Counted from the stretch's first letter, positions 8,097-17,567 are shown. The stretch: DNA of 64,000 bases from Streptomyces sp. NBC_01197 (GCF_036010505.1 NZ_CP108569.1:1731001-1795000), one strand, 5' to 3'. Notes: a model not told the origin generated them from the sequence alone. Made by a program: numbers and translations.

Positions 8097-9554
8097 TCAG
8101 CCCTGGTGCGCCCGCGGGGCCTGGGCGCTCCGCCAGTCGGGGTGGCCGGGCATGGGCGGGGTCTTCTTCCCGTACAGCCAGCCCTGGAAGAATCCCGAGA
8201 GGTCCCGTCCGGCGATCCGCGAGGCCAGCGCGGCGAAGTCGGCGCTGGTGGCCGACCTGTCGCGGTAGCGGCTCACCCAGCTGTGTTCGAGCGCCGAGAA
8301 GGCCGCCGCCCCCATCTCCTGGCGCAGTGCGTAGAGCACGAGCGCGCTGCCGTCGTAGACCACCGGCCGGAAGATGCTGATCTTCTGCCCGTGCACGGGG
8401 GGCTTGGGTGCCGCCGGAGGGCCACCCGCCGCCCGCCAGCCGTCGGACTGTCGGTAGGCGTCGCGCATCCGGGTGGCCAGCGGCTTCCCGTGATGCTCGT
8501 CCGCGTAGAGAGCCTCGTACCAGGTGGCGTGGCCCTCGTTCAGCCAGAGATCGGACCAGCTGTGCGGTGAGACGCTGTCGCCGAACCACTGGTGGGCGAG
8601 CTCGTGGACCATGACCGAGTCGACGTACCACTCGGGGAAGGAGTCCCCGGTGAACAGCCGCCGCTCGAAGAGGGACAGGGTCTGGGTCTCCAGCTCGAAG
8701 CCGGTGTCCGTGTCGGCGACGAGGACCCCGTACGTCTCGAAGGGGTAGTGCCCGGCCTTCGACTCCATCCAGGCCAGCTGATCGGGTGTCTTCCGCAGCC
8801 AGGGCTCCAGCTTCTTCCGGTCGGCCGCGGGTACGACATCGCGGAGCGGCAGTCCGTGCGGTCCGGTCCGGTGGACCACGGCCGAGTCGCCGATCGACAC
8901 CTGGGCCAGTTCGGTGGCCATGGGGTGACGGGTCCGGTACGTCCAGGTGGTGCGGCCGGCGCGGGCCATCCGGGGCCCGGGCAGGCCGTTGGCGACGACC
9001 GTCAGTTTCCGCGGGGCGGTGATCCTGAAGGTGAAGAACGCCTTGTCGGCGGGGTGGTCGTTACAGGGGAAGACCCGGTGGGCGGCGTCCGCCTGGTTGG
9101 CCATGGCCAGGCCGTCGGGGGTCCTGATCCAGCCGCCGTCGGCGGCGCCCCGCGGGTCGCTGGTGTGCCGCACGGTGATCCGCAGCGGGCTTCCGGCCCT
9201 GACCGCGCTGCGCGGAGTGACGACCAGGTCCTCGTCCGCTGTGGCGAACCGGGCGGGCTCACCGTTCACCTCCACCGAGTGCACGGTGCCGCGCGCGAAG
9301 TCGAGGTTGATGCGCCGCAGTGGCGCCGTGGCACGGGCGTCGATGCTGGTCACGGCCTCCAGCGGAGTGGTGTTACTGCCGGGATAGGTGAGACCGATGT
9401 CGTACGAGAGGACGTCGTACCCGGGGTTGCCCAGGTGTGGGAAGAGCGGATCGCCGATGCCGAGGGGGACGGGAGCGGGCAGCGTGGCGGCGACGAGGGC
9501 CGCCGATGCGGTCGCGAGCAGGACTCCTCGCGAGCGCCGGGAGATGAACAGCAT
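8097..9554 (-). CDS. Secreted M1-family zinc metallopeptidase
   Basis: Aminopeptidase-N type zinc protease, 485 residues. The N-terminus (RRSRGVLLATASAALVAA) is a Sec-type signal peptide, so the enzyme is exported. The zinc site is complete: HELAHQW at about residue 320, and the third ligand Glu in NEGHATW 18 residues later. The M1 N-terminal beta domain precedes it (DPRGAADGGW, then a HRVFPCNDHP segment that replaces the usual GAMEN exopeptidase loop region). It is shorter than full-length PepN because the C-terminal helical domain is reduced. It follows rshA by 83 bases on the same strand. Start ATG 9554 has no strong ribosome site. Confidence 0.85.
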   Translation of the reverse strand: MLFISRRSRGVLLATASAALVAATLPAPVPLGIGDPLFPHLGNPGYDVLSYDIGLTYPGSNTTPLEAVTSIDARATAPLRRINLDFARGTVHSVEVNGEPARFATADEDLVVTPRSAVRAGSPLRITVRHTSDPRGAADGGWIRTPDGLAMANQADAAHRVFPCNDHPADKAFFTFRITAPRKLTVVANGLPGPRMARAGRTTWTYRTRHPMATELAQVSIGDSAVVHRTGPHGLPLRDVVPAADRKKLEPWLRKTPDQLAWMESKAGHYPFETYGVLVADTDTGFELETQTLSLFERRLFTGDSFPEWYVDSVMVHELAHQWFGDSVSPHSWSDLWLNEGHATWYEALYADEHHGKPLATRMRDAYRQSDGWRAAGGPPAAPKPPVHGQKISIFRPVVYDGSALVLYALRQEMGAAAFSALEHSWVSRYRDRSATSADFAALASRIAGRDLSGFFQGWLYGKKTPPMPGHPDWRSAQAPRAHQG

Positions 9555-9637
9555 GGACTACGGCTACCAGCCCCTGCCGCGCGCGCCCCGGCCCAGGGCG
9601 CCGGGCCACCCGAACGTGTGGTCAGCCGGTCGTGCGG

Positions 9638-11785
9638 TCAGGCGGTGGCCGGATGCTGGGCGCGGCTCACGTCGTAGACGCCCGGCACGTCCCGCATGGT
9701 GCGCATCAGGGCGGGAAGCCCGGCGGCGTCCGGGAGTTGCAGTGTGTAGGTGTGGCGTACGCGTTGCTCGGACGGCGGTTCCACGGTGGCCGAGACGACC
9801 GCGACACCTGCCGTGGCGATGGCCTCGGTGAGGTCGGCGAAGAGCTGCGGCCGTCCGAAGGCCTCGGCCACCAGCGTGACCCTGCAGTCGCCTGTGGCAC
9901 CCCAGTTCACCTCGACGGGGGGCCTTCCCAGGGACAGCATCCGGGCCACCGACGGGCATCCCTCGCGGTGGACGGTGACGGCGCCGCCGCGCACGGTGAA
10001 TCCGGTGACGGCGTCGGGCGGCACCGGTGTGCAGCAGCCGGCCAGCCGTACCGTCGCGTTCGGCACGCCCACGACGGCCCCGGCGGCCGCCCTGCGCATC
10101 GCTCCGCCGGTCACCGAAGCGCTGGGCCGGGGGGCCGCCGCCGGTACCGCCGCCCCTTCGGGGTGGGCGTCGAGCCAGCCGGTGATCGCGATCCGCGCGC
10201 CGGGGGTGCGCACATGGCCGAGCCAGTCGGGTGAGGGCCCGGACGCGGTGTCCTCGGCGAGCAGCAGCTGGACGGTGTCGCCGTCGCTGAGCACCGTACT
10301 GAGGGTCGCCAGGCGCCCGTTGACGCGTGCGCCGATGCAGGAGTGCGCCTTCTCGCCGTGCTGCGCGTAGGCCGCGTCCACGCAGCTCGCCCCCGCCGGC
10401 AGGCCGAGGGTGCCGCCATCGGCCCGGAAGACGGTGATCTCCCGGTCCTCTGCGAGGTCGGCGCGGAGTGTGGACCAGAACGTGTCCGGGTCGGGCGCCG
10501 ACTCCTGCCATTCGAGGAGCCTGGAGAGCCAGCCCGGGCGGCTGGGGTCGACGCGTTCGCCGCCCTCCGCGGTGCCAACGGCGGCGTTCGCGATGGTGGC
10601 GGCGGAGTGCGGGCCGTCCAGCGGTACGTACGGATTGCCGAGCGCGACCACTCCGGCCTCGGCGACCTTGTGCATCAGGTGGGTGCGGATGAGGACTTCG
10701 GCGACGTCCCCGTTCGCGCTGGCGACGGCCGTGTGCAGCGACTGGTAGAGGTTGAACTTGGGCGAGGCGATGAAGTCCTTGAACTCGGAGATCACCGGTG
10801 TGAAACAGGTGTGCAGTTCACCCAGTACGCCGTAGCAGTCCGCGTCCTCACCGACGAGCACCAGGAGCCTGCCGAAGTCGGTGGGACACAGCTCGCCGCG
10901 TTTCGTCCTGACCCGGTGGACGGAGACGAAGTGGCGTGGCCTGATGAGGACTTCGGCGGCGATACCGGCCTCCCTCAGCACCTTTCTGACGTCCTCGGCG
11001 ATGGCGACGAGCGGGTCGGCGGTGGCGTCCTGCGCGGCGATGAGGGCACGCGTGATCTCGTACTCCTCCGGGTTCAGGATCGCGAAGACCAGGTCCTCCA
11101 GCTCGGTCTTGAGCGCCTGCACACCGAGCCGTTCGGCCAGCGGGATCAGCACATCGCGGGTGACCTTGGCGATCCTCGCCTGTTTCTCGGGGCGCATCAC
11201 TCCGAGCGTGCGCATGTTGTGCAGCCGGTCGGCGAGTTTGATCGACATGACCCGGACGTCGTCGCCGGTGGCCACGAGCATCTTGCGGAAGGTCTCGGGC
11301 TCGGCCGCCGCCCCGTAGTCGACCTTCTCCAGTTTGGTCACGCCGTCGACCAGATAGCAGACCTCGTCGCCGAACCCCTCCCGTACCTGATCGAGCGTCA
11401 CCTCGGTGTCCTCCACGGTGTCGTGGAGGAGCGAGGCGGTCAAGGTCGTGGTCTCTGCGCCCAGTTCGGCGAGGATCAAGGTCACCGCGAGCGGGTGGGT
11501 GATGTAGGGCTCGCCGCTCTTGCGCATCTGTCCGCGGTGGGACGTTTCAGCAAGGACGTACGCCCGCCGCAGCACGGCGAGATCGGCATCCGGGAAGTGC
11601 GCCCGGTGGGCCTCGGCGACGTGGCCGATGGCGTCGGGCAGACCGCCGCGCGAGGCGGGCCCGAACAGTGCGGCACGGCCCAGTCTGCGCAGATCGATTC
11701 TGGCGCGACCGCGTCTGCGGCCCGGGTTGTCCACCGGACGGATCTCCGGGGACGCGCCGTTGGGGCTGGCGGCCTCTGCACTCAT
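9638..11785 (-). CDS. rshA: RelA/SpoT family (p)ppGpp synthetase/hydrolase (RshA-type)
   Basis: Long RSH protein controlling the alarmone (p)ppGpp, 715 residues. Domains in order: HD hydrolase (HRGQMRKSGEPYITHP, LLHDTVEDT), synthetase domain (RPRHFVSVHR, then KDFIASPKFNLYQSLHT), TGS (ITVFRADGGTLGLPAG) and a C-terminal ACT-like domain. The hydrolase residues look intact. In the synthetase domain the catalytic Asp and the Glu of AEVLIRT are kept, but the conserved DLVGIRI core reads DFGRLLVLV. This is typical of the second Streptomyces RSH, not RelA. The ATG at 11785 has GGAGG four bases upstream; an in-frame GTG at 11869 would add 28 residues. It lies downstream of dapF on the same strand. Confidence 0.88.
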   Translation of the reverse strand: MSAEAASPNGASPEIRPVDNPGRRRGRARIDLRRLGRAALFGPASRGGLPDAIGHVAEAHRAHFPDADLAVLRRAYVLAETSHRGQMRKSGEPYITHPLAVTLILAELGAETTTLTASLLHDTVEDTEVTLDQVREGFGDEVCYLVDGVTKLEKVDYGAAAEPETFRKMLVATGDDVRVMSIKLADRLHNMRTLGVMRPEKQARIAKVTRDVLIPLAERLGVQALKTELEDLVFAILNPEEYEITRALIAAQDATADPLVAIAEDVRKVLREAGIAAEVLIRPRHFVSVHRVRTKRGELCPTDFGRLLVLVGEDADCYGVLGELHTCFTPVISEFKDFIASPKFNLYQSLHTAVASANGDVAEVLIRTHLMHKVAEAGVVALGNPYVPLDGPHSAATIANAAVGTAEGGERVDPSRPGWLSRLLEWQESAPDPDTFWSTLRADLAEDREITVFRADGGTLGLPAGASCVDAAYAQHGEKAHSCIGARVNGRLATLSTVLSDGDTVQLLLAEDTASGPSPDWLGHVRTPGARIAITGWLDAHPEGAAVPAAAPRPSASVTGGAMRRAAAGAVVGVPNATVRLAGCCTPVPPDAVTGFTVRGGAVTVHREGCPSVARMLSLGRPPVEVNWGATGDCRVTLVAEAFGRPQLFADLTEAIATAGVAVVSATVEPPSEQRVRHTYTLQLPDAAGLPALMRTMRDVPGVYDVSRAQHPATA

Positions 11786-11928
11786 GGCACCTCCGGCAGT
11801 GTCGACCGGCGGTGGACTGGCTGCGACTGGGCGCTCCGGGCCGGTGCTTGATGCTACCGAGCCCATCACGCGGTACTGGCCCGCTCCCGCCCACCGTGAA
11901 ACGGATCACCCATTCGAGCGAAGTCTGA

Positions 11929-12801
11929 CTAGGAGAGAGCCGTTTCCCGGAACGAGGCGTCGATCGTGCCCTCGGCGACGATCACCGCGGCACCCGTCAT
12001 CTCGATCTCACCGTCCGGCAGCTCGGTGATCACCAGCCGCCCGCCGGGAAGGTCCACGGTGTACGTCGCGGGCTCGCCGGTGAGCGCCGGGTCGATGCCG
12101 TCCCTGCGGGCCGCGGCGACGGCGACGGCACAAGCGCCCGTACCGCAGGACCGGGTCTCGCCCGAGCCGCGCTCGTGCACCCGCATGGCTACGTGGCGTT
12201 CACCGCGGTCCACGACGAACTCGATGTTGACACCGTCCGGGTAGACGGACTCCGGGGCGAACCGCGGTACGGACAGCAGGGCTCCGGCGTCCGCCAGATC
12301 ATCGACAAAGGCGACGGCGTGCGGATTGCCCATGTTCACGTTCAGCGCGGGCCAGGTCCGGTCGCCGACCGTGACGGCCACACCGTCCGGGGGAAGCACG
12401 GCCCGGCCCATGGAGACGGTGATGTCGCCGTTCTTGGCGAGATGGGCCCGCTTCACTCCGCCGCGCGTCGCGATGGCCAGGTCCCCGGCGTCCACCAGTC
12501 CGGCGCGGTGGAGGTGGCGGGCGAAGACGCGGACGCCGTTCCCGCACATCTCGGCGATGGAGCCGTCAGCGTTCCGGTAGTCCATGAACCACTCGGCCTC
12601 TCCTGCCATCGCCCGGGCCTCCGGGTGTGCGGCGGACCGCACGACGTGCAGCAGGCCGTCCCCGCCGATGCCCGCCCGACGGTCGCACAGCACGGCGACC
12701 GCGGATGCGGGCAGGTCGATGAGGTTGTCCGGGTCGGGGACGATCACGAAGTCGTTCTCGGTCCCATGGCCCTTGAGGAAGGCGATCTGCGAGGTGGTCA
12801 C
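11929..12801 (-). CDS. dapF: Diaminopimelate epimerase
   Basis: Cofactor-independent racemase converting LL- to meso-diaminopimelate for lysine synthesis. Streptomyces walls use the LL form, so here the main role should be lysine supply. 290 residues, the usual length. Both catalytic cysteines are visible in their motifs, MCGNGVR near residue 85 and SCGTGAC near 217, as is the substrate-binding NMGNPHAV. The start is GTG at 12801; the ribosome site (GGCAGG) is close and weak. It lies 43 bases after the small membrane protein gene and 143 before rshA. Confidence 0.95.
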   Translation of the reverse strand: MTTSQIAFLKGHGTENDFVIVPDPDNLIDLPASAVAVLCDRRAGIGGDGLLHVVRSAAHPEARAMAGEAEWFMDYRNADGSIAEMCGNGVRVFARHLHRAGLVDAGDLAIATRGGVKRAHLAKNGDITVSMGRAVLPPDGVAVTVGDRTWPALNVNMGNPHAVAFVDDLADAGALLSVPRFAPESVYPDGVNIEFVVDRGERHVAMRVHERGSGETRSCGTGACAVAVAAARRDGIDPALTGEPATYTVDLPGGRLVITELPDGEIEMTGAAVIVAEGTIDASFRETALS

Positions 12802-12844
12802 CCTGCCATCGTACGAGGTGGCCGCCGGTACGGGCGGGCGCGGC

Positions 12845-13303
12845 TCAGCGCAGCCGGGCCACGCGCCCCACGGCGAGCGCCACGATCACGCAGAAGGCCA
12901 GGACGTAGAGGGCGGCCATCCGCCAGTCCGGGCGCGCCCCCGAGCCTCTGGCGGGCAGCCCCGGCCACGTGTAACCGACGCGGCGGGCGGCCATCATGCC
13001 CCAGCCGGCGGCGCAGCAGCTGATCAGCAGCCCGAGCATGGCGACCACCGGGCCGCCGTCACCGAACTCGAAGGCGAGTGGGAAGGCGAACATCAGCGAT
13101 CCGACGGCAGCCAGCACCACGATCGGGGCGAGCTGCCAGATGCGGAGTCTGCGCTGCGGCCGCAGCTCGACCTCGACCTCGGGGGCCACCTCGGGGATGT
13201 CCAGTGCATCGGGTCCGTCGGGGCTGAGCCGCGGGGCGTCGGGGTGTCCCGGGCCACTGCCGCGTTCTCCGTCGCGTTCGCTGTCGCGAGGGCCGGCCTC
13301 CAT
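12845..13303 (-). CDS. Small membrane protein, acidic N-terminus and three predicted TM helices
   Basis: 152 residues, function not recognised. Residues 1-50 are polar and acidic (Asp/Glu/Pro-rich). Three hydrophobic segments follow at about 58-80 (LAPIVVLAAVGSLMFAFPLA), 85-106 and 129-147. The ATG at 13303 follows GGGGAGG with a ten-base gap; an in-frame GTG six bases earlier (13309) is equally possible. It sits between miaA and dapF on the same strand, which suggests co-transcription without telling function. Confidence 0.7.
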   Translation of the reverse strand: MEAGPRDSERDGERGSGPGHPDAPRLSPDGPDALDIPEVAPEVEVELRPQRRLRIWQLAPIVVLAAVGSLMFAFPLAFEFGDGGPVVAMLGLLISCCAAGWGMMAARRVGYTWPGLPARGSGARPDWRMAALYVLAFCVIVALAVGRVARLR

Positions 13304-13409
13304 CGCCACACGCCCTCCCCACTCGGACTCCACTGTCGATCGCAGATCGATGATGGCACGGCCTCCGGCCGCGAACTGACGGGCTGAGCGTCCCGATGCC
13401 ATCACGTGA

Positions 13410-14348
13410 TCAGGCTGTGACCGCCCGTTCGACCAAGGCCAGCGCCTGCCCGGGGAGTTCCGTCCGGTCCGCGGCCGCACCGCTGAGCCAGTGCACCCGT
13501 GGGTCACGCCGGAACCATGAATCCTGGCGGCGCGCGAAGCGTTTCGTGGCGCGTACGGTCTCGGTGCGCGCCTCGTCGTCGGTGCACTCTCCCGCGAGCG
13601 CCGCGAGAACCTGCTGGTATCCGAGGGCGCGCGACGCGGTGCGCCCCTCCCGGAGTCCCCGGGCCTCCAGCGTGCGGACCTCGTCCACCAGTCCGGCGTC
13701 CCACATCCGGTCGACGCGCACCGCGATGCGCCCGTCCAGCTCCGGGCGGGCGACGTCGACGCCGATCTGCACGGTGTCGTAGACCGGGTCGGGGCCCGGC
13801 AGGTTGGCGGTGAAGGGCTTTCCGGTGATCTCGATGACCTCCAGGGCCCGGACGATCCTGCGGCCGTTGCTGGGCAGGATCGCGACGGCGGCCTCCGGGT
13901 CGGCGGCGGCCAGCCGTTCGTGCAGCGCCCCGGGTCCTTGCCGCTCCAGCTCGTCCTCAAGGCGTGCCCGTACGCCGGCGTCGGTGCCGGGGAACTCCAG
14001 CGCGTCGATGGCCCCGCGGACGTACAGCCCGGAGCCCCCCACCAGGACTGGTGTACGGCCCGCTGCGAGGAGTCGGTCGATCTCCGCGCGGGCGAGCCGC
14101 TGGTACTCGGCGACGCTGGCCGCCTCGGTCACGCTCCAGATGTCCAGGAGGTGGTGCGGAACGCCGCCGCGCTCTTCGAGCGTCAGCTTGGCGGTTCCGA
14201 TGTCCATCCCTTCATAGAGCTGCATGGAGTCTGCGTTGACGACTTCGCCGCCGAAATGCCGGGCGATGGCGACGCCCAGATCGGACTTTCCGGCCGCGGT
14301 GGGACCGACGACGGCGATGACCCGCGCTGCGGGAGCTGCACTTCTCAC
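13410..14348 (-). CDS. miaA: tRNA dimethylallyltransferase
   Basis: Transfers a dimethylallyl group from DMAPP to N6 of adenosine 37 in tRNAs reading UNN codons. The product is the substrate of MiaB, encoded 1.7 kb away. 312 residues, normal length. P-loop GPTAAGKS is at the N-terminus, then NADSMQLYEGMDIGTAK and the RRIVRALEV region. The C-terminal arginine-rich stretch (TKRFARRQDSWFRRD) contacts tRNA. First gene of the minus-strand run miaA, membrane protein, dapF, rshA. Confidence 0.95.
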   Translation of the reverse strand: MRSAAPAARVIAVVGPTAAGKSDLGVAIARHFGGEVVNADSMQLYEGMDIGTAKLTLEERGGVPHHLLDIWSVTEAASVAEYQRLARAEIDRLLAAGRTPVLVGGSGLYVRGAIDALEFPGTDAGVRARLEDELERQGPGALHERLAAADPEAAVAILPSNGRRIVRALEVIEITGKPFTANLPGPDPVYDTVQIGVDVARPELDGRIAVRVDRMWDAGLVDEVRTLEARGLREGRTASRALGYQQVLAALAGECTDDEARTETVRATKRFARRQDSWFRRDPRVHWLSGAAADRTELPGQALALVERAVTA

Positions 14349-14531
14349 CGTCTCAGTCTCGCAAACCCGGGGGCGTGTCCCCGAATGAGTTACGTGACGG
14401 CCGGGCGCCCGGGTTCGTTTCCTCTTCCGGAGGTTCCGGCCGACGGCTTTCGACCGGTGGCCCCGGTCGGCGCAATCAGGCGCTCCGGGTGGCGAGGAAT
14501 TTCGCTCACACGAGTACGTTATGGAGTGAAT

Positions 14532-14834
14532 ATGGGTATTTTTGCAGTGTTCCGTCGGAAGGCGAAGACCGAGGAAACCGTTGCGGAGCCGGCTGTGGAC
14601 GCCCTGACCGAAGCTGCGGCGCAGGAGCCGGCAGAGGAGTCCGCCGACAAGTCCGACGAGGGGGCGGTCGAGGGCTCGGCCCCGGAGCCGGCGTCCGAGG
14701 ACCGGAGCGGAGAGTCCGTGGCGGTGCCCGCGGCGGACACTGCGGGCGGCACCGCGGAGAGCGTGGAGATTCCGCGTCAGCAGTCCGCGGCTGCGGCCGC
14801 CGACAACGAAGCCGGTGAGGGCGTTCGCAAGTAG
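14532..14834 (+). CDS. Small acidic Ala/Glu-rich protein of unknown function
   Basis: 100 residues. The short start MGIFAVFRRKAKTE is basic and hydrophobic, and the remainder is low-complexity Ala, Glu, Ser and Pro. The ATG at 14532 has GGAG five bases upstream. The reading frame continues far upstream, but that part lies antisense to miaA and is not a plausible protein. The gene ends 28 bases before the antitoxin-like gene on the same strand, so they are probably one transcript. No family recognised. Confidence 0.65.
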   Translation: MGIFAVFRRKAKTEETVAEPAVDALTEAAAQEPAEESADKSDEGAVEGSAPEPASEDRSGESVAVPAADTAGGTAESVEIPRQQSAAAAADNEAGEGVRK

Positions 14835-14862
14835 AACGCCCTACGGAGGGAAGTAGGAAGCC

Positions 14863-15108
14863 ATGGGATTCCTGGACAACGTGAAAGCCAAGCTCGGACC
14901 GGCCAAGGACAAGGTCTCCGACCTCGCGCAGCAGCACGGGGAGAAGATCGGAGAGGGTCTCGACAAGGCCGCTCACACGGTCGACGCCCGGACCAATGGC
15001 AAGTACAGCGAGAAGATCGAGACAGGCACCGGCAAGGCCAAGGAAGCCCTGGAGCGCCTCTCGCACAAGGACGGCGGCGGTACCGCCAAGCCGCCCACTG
15101 CTTCCTGA
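14863..15108 (+). CDS. Antitoxin-like small protein (Rv0909/MT0933 type)
   Basis: 81 residues, very Lys-rich, starting MGFLDNVKAKLGPAKDKV. The predicted amphipathic helix plus GEKIGEGLDKAAHTVD and the GKYSEKIETGTGKAKEAL segment match the actinobacterial family usually annotated as an antitoxin of a Rv0909-type toxin-antitoxin pair. CGGAGGGAAG precedes the ATG. No toxin-like gene is adjacent: upstream is the acidic small protein, downstream is a terminator. The antitoxin name should therefore be read as family membership, not demonstrated function. Confidence 0.75.
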   Translation: MGFLDNVKAKLGPAKDKVSDLAQQHGEKIGEGLDKAAHTVDARTNGKYSEKIETGTGKAKEALERLSHKDGGGTAKPPTAS

Positions 15109-15130
15109 TCCGGCACGGCAGATCCGGCAC

Positions 15131-15181
15131 AACACGGCGGGCGGTCGCGGAGCACCTCGCTCCACGACCGCCCGCCGTGTT
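15131..15181. terminator. Bidirectional terminator
   Basis: The 17-base arm 15131-15147 (AACACGGCGGGCGGTCG) pairs perfectly with 15165-15181. After one mismatch the stem continues inward (GGAGC/GCTCC). It lies between the convergent ends of the antitoxin-like gene and the LigB-like gene. Confidence 0.8.
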
Positions 15182-15211
15182 TCCGGGAACGCGCAGTCTG
15201 CGTTGCCGCGC

Positions 15212-15922
15212 TCAGGACCAGGTGGCGACGTAGTACCCGACGCCGTACGGAGCGTCGTCGTAGAGCAGCCGGCCGCCCGGCTCCATGCCGTCGGCCGCGC
15301 CCGCCAGGACCTGCCAGGGTGCCCGGCCCGCGGCCTTCAGTTCGTACGCCGGCCGGACATCCAGCGCCTTCAGCGCCGCCACGTCCGCCGTGCCCAGCGC
15401 CCGTGCGGCAGCGGCGTCGAAGCCGGCGGCGCGCTCGTCCAGGTACCCGGGCGCCTTCAGGGTGCGGCAGGCACTGCCATCGCCCATGACCAGCAGGGCG
15501 ACACGTTCGGCGCGGCCGGCCAGCTCCCGTCCGGCCGCCAGACAGCGTTCCGGCTCCAGCGATTCCCCGACACCCAGCCCCTCGACCGGTGCGCCGGCCC
15601 ACTCGGCACGGCCCAGCAGCCAGGCGGCGACCGACAGGGACGGCGGGAGCCGGCGTCCGGACCCGGCGTCGGACGTCCCCAGCCGTACCCTGAGGTCCAC
15701 GCCGAAGCCACTGAACGAGCCGGTGGCGCCCTCGGGGTACGCCCCCAGGTCCGCGGCACCGGCAGGCCCAACGGCGATCAGCAGATCGGGCCGGGCCGCG
15801 GCGAGCACACCGACAGCCTCGAGGCAGGCGGCCCTGGCTGCGTCGAGTTCGGACGCCGCGCCGGCGGCCACCTCGGGCACGAGCAGGGGCGGACAGGGGC
15901 AGACGGCGGCGGCTACGAGCAT
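15212..15922 (-). CDS. LigB-like (class III extradiol dioxygenase fold) protein, metal ligands not canonical
   Basis: 236 residues. The start MLVAAAVCPCPPLLVPEVA resembles the class III extradiol dioxygenase subunit B signature (HPPLLVPEV). A later MGDGSACR corresponds to the usual GDLSHR. In both places the histidine expected to bind iron is replaced, by Cys at the first and Ala/Cys at the second. A non-dioxygenase role is therefore likely for this actinobacterial subgroup. ATG 15922 was chosen because it begins the family signature; the longer open frame (to 16141) runs into miaB. It follows miaB on the same strand. Function unknown. Confidence 0.7.
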   Translation of the reverse strand: MLVAAAVCPCPPLLVPEVAAGAASELDAARAACLEAVGVLAAARPDLLIAVGPAGAADLGAYPEGATGSFSGFGVDLRVRLGTSDAGSGRRLPPSLSVAAWLLGRAEWAGAPVEGLGVGESLEPERCLAAGRELAGRAERVALLVMGDGSACRTLKAPGYLDERAAGFDAAAARALGTADVAALKALDVRPAYELKAAGRAPWQVLAGAADGMEPGGRLLYDDAPYGVGYYVATWS

Positions 15923-16070
15923 GATCCGCAGCCTACCCAGTGACGCGGCACGCGAGATCTGCCCCGTCGCGGCACCGGACCGCGCGGAGACCGGCCAGAG
16001 AGAAATCCTGGCCCTGACCGGGCAGGAGCCGGACAACCGCCTGAGTTCCCCTGAGACCGCCCGCGACCTC

Positions 16071-17567
16071 CTAGTCGCAGCCGCAGCCGCCGGCCGCGGC
16101 CGGCTCCGGCGCGCCGATGCCCGGGAGACCGAGCATGACACCGGCCGGCTTGGCCGCAGCCGTGGTGTTGCGCTTCTCCCAGGCGTCCCCGGACCGTGTG
16201 CGCCGTACCGCCACGGCCGGTCCCTCGGCGAGCAGATGGTGCGGCGCCGCGTAAGTGATCTCCACCGTCACCACGTCACCGGGGCGCACCTCGGTGTCCG
16301 GCTTGGTGAAGTGCACCAGCCGGCTGTCGGGCGCGCGTCCGGAGAGCCGGTGCGTCGCGCCGTCCTTGCGGCCTTCGCCCTCGGCCACCATGACGTCCAC
16401 CGTGCGGCCGACCTGGGTCTTGTTCTCCGCCCAGGAGATCTCCTCCTGGAGCGCCGAGAGCCGCATGTAGCGCTCCTGGACGACCTCCTTGGGAACCTGG
16501 CCCTCCATGGTCGCGGCCGGGGTGCCCGGCCGCTTGGAGTACTGGAAGGTGAAGGCCTGGGCGAAGCGGGCCTCGCGGACCGCGTGCATCGTCTGCTGGA
16601 AGTCCTCCTCGGTCTCCCCGGGGAAGCCCACGATGATGTCCGTGGAGATCGCGGCGTGCGGGATCGCGGCCCGCACCTTGTCGATGATCCCGAGGAAACG
16701 CTCCTGCCGGTAGGAACGGCGCATCGCCTTCAGGACGGTGTCCGAACCCGACTGCATCGGCATGTGCAGCTGCGGCATCACGTTCGGTGTCTCGGCCATC
16801 GCCGCGATCACGTCATCCGTGAAGTCCCGCGGGTGAGGCGAGGTGAAGCGGACCCGCTCAAGACCCTCGATCTTCCCGCAGGCGCGCAGCAACTTGGAGA
16901 AGGCCTCGCGGTCGCCGATGTCCGAGCCGTACGCGTTGACGTTCTGGCCGAGCAGCGTGATCTCCGATACGCCCTCGTCCACCAGCGCCTCGATCTCGGC
17001 GAGGATGTCGCCGGGCCTGCGGTCCTTCTCCTTGCCGCGCAGTGCGGGGACGATACAGAAGGTGCAGGTGTTGTTGCAGCCGACGGAGATCGAGACCCAC
17101 GCGGCGTACGCGCTCTCGCGCCGGGTCGGCAGCGTCGAGGGGAACGCCTCCAGTGACTCGGCGATCTCGACCTGCGCCTCGCCCTCGATACGGGAGCGCT
17201 CCAGCAGCACCGGGAGCTTGCCGATGTTGTGGGTGCCGAAGACGACGTCGACCCACGGCGCCCGCCGGACGATGGTGTCCCGGTCCTTCTGGGCCAGGCA
17301 GCCGCCGACCGCGATCTGCATACCGGGGCGCCTGGTCTTCATCGGGGCCAGCCTGCCGAGGTTGCCGTACAGCTTGTTGTCTGCGTTCTCGCGCACCGCG
17401 CAGGTGTTGAAGACGACGACATCGGCGTCCCCGTCGGCGTCCACCGGCGCACGGACGTATCCGGCGTCCTCCAGGAGTCCCGACAGCCGTTCACTGTCGT
17501 GGACGTTCATCTGGCAGCCGTAGGTGCGGATCTCGTAACTTCGGTTCAGGGCGTCCTGCGCGGTCAT
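16071..17567 (-). CDS. miaB: tRNA-2-methylthio-N6-dimethylallyladenosine synthase
   Basis: Radical-SAM methylthiotransferase that adds a methylthio group to i6A37 of tRNA, the step after MiaA. 498 residues. The N-terminal UPF0004 domain carries the three cysteines of the auxiliary cluster ([20 protein letters not shown]). The radical SAM CxxxCxxC is CNNTCTFC. The C-terminal TRAM domain covers about residues 370-440, followed by an Ala-rich tail ending in GGCGCD. ATG 17567 was selected as the start of the conserved part ([17 protein letters not shown]). An ATG at 17624 would add 19 residues. No strong ribosome site for either. Confidence 0.95.
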   Translation of the reverse strand: MTAQDALNRSYEIRTYGCQMNVHDSERLSGLLEDAGYVRAPVDADGDADVVVFNTCAVRENADNKLYGNLGRLAPMKTRRPGMQIAVGGCLAQKDRDTIVRRAPWVDVVFGTHNIGKLPVLLERSRIEGEAQVEIAESLEAFPSTLPTRRESAYAAWVSISVGCNNTCTFCIVPALRGKEKDRRPGDILAEIEALVDEGVSEITLLGQNVNAYGSDIGDREAFSKLLRACGKIEGLERVRFTSPHPRDFTDDVIAAMAETPNVMPQLHMPMQSGSDTVLKAMRRSYRQERFLGIIDKVRAAIPHAAISTDIIVGFPGETEEDFQQTMHAVREARFAQAFTFQYSKRPGTPAATMEGQVPKEVVQERYMRLSALQEEISWAENKTQVGRTVDVMVAEGEGRKDGATHRLSGRAPDSRLVHFTKPDTEVRPGDVVTVEITYAAPHHLLAEGPAVAVRRTRSGDAWEKRNTTAAAKPAGVMLGLPGIGAPEPAAAGGCGCD

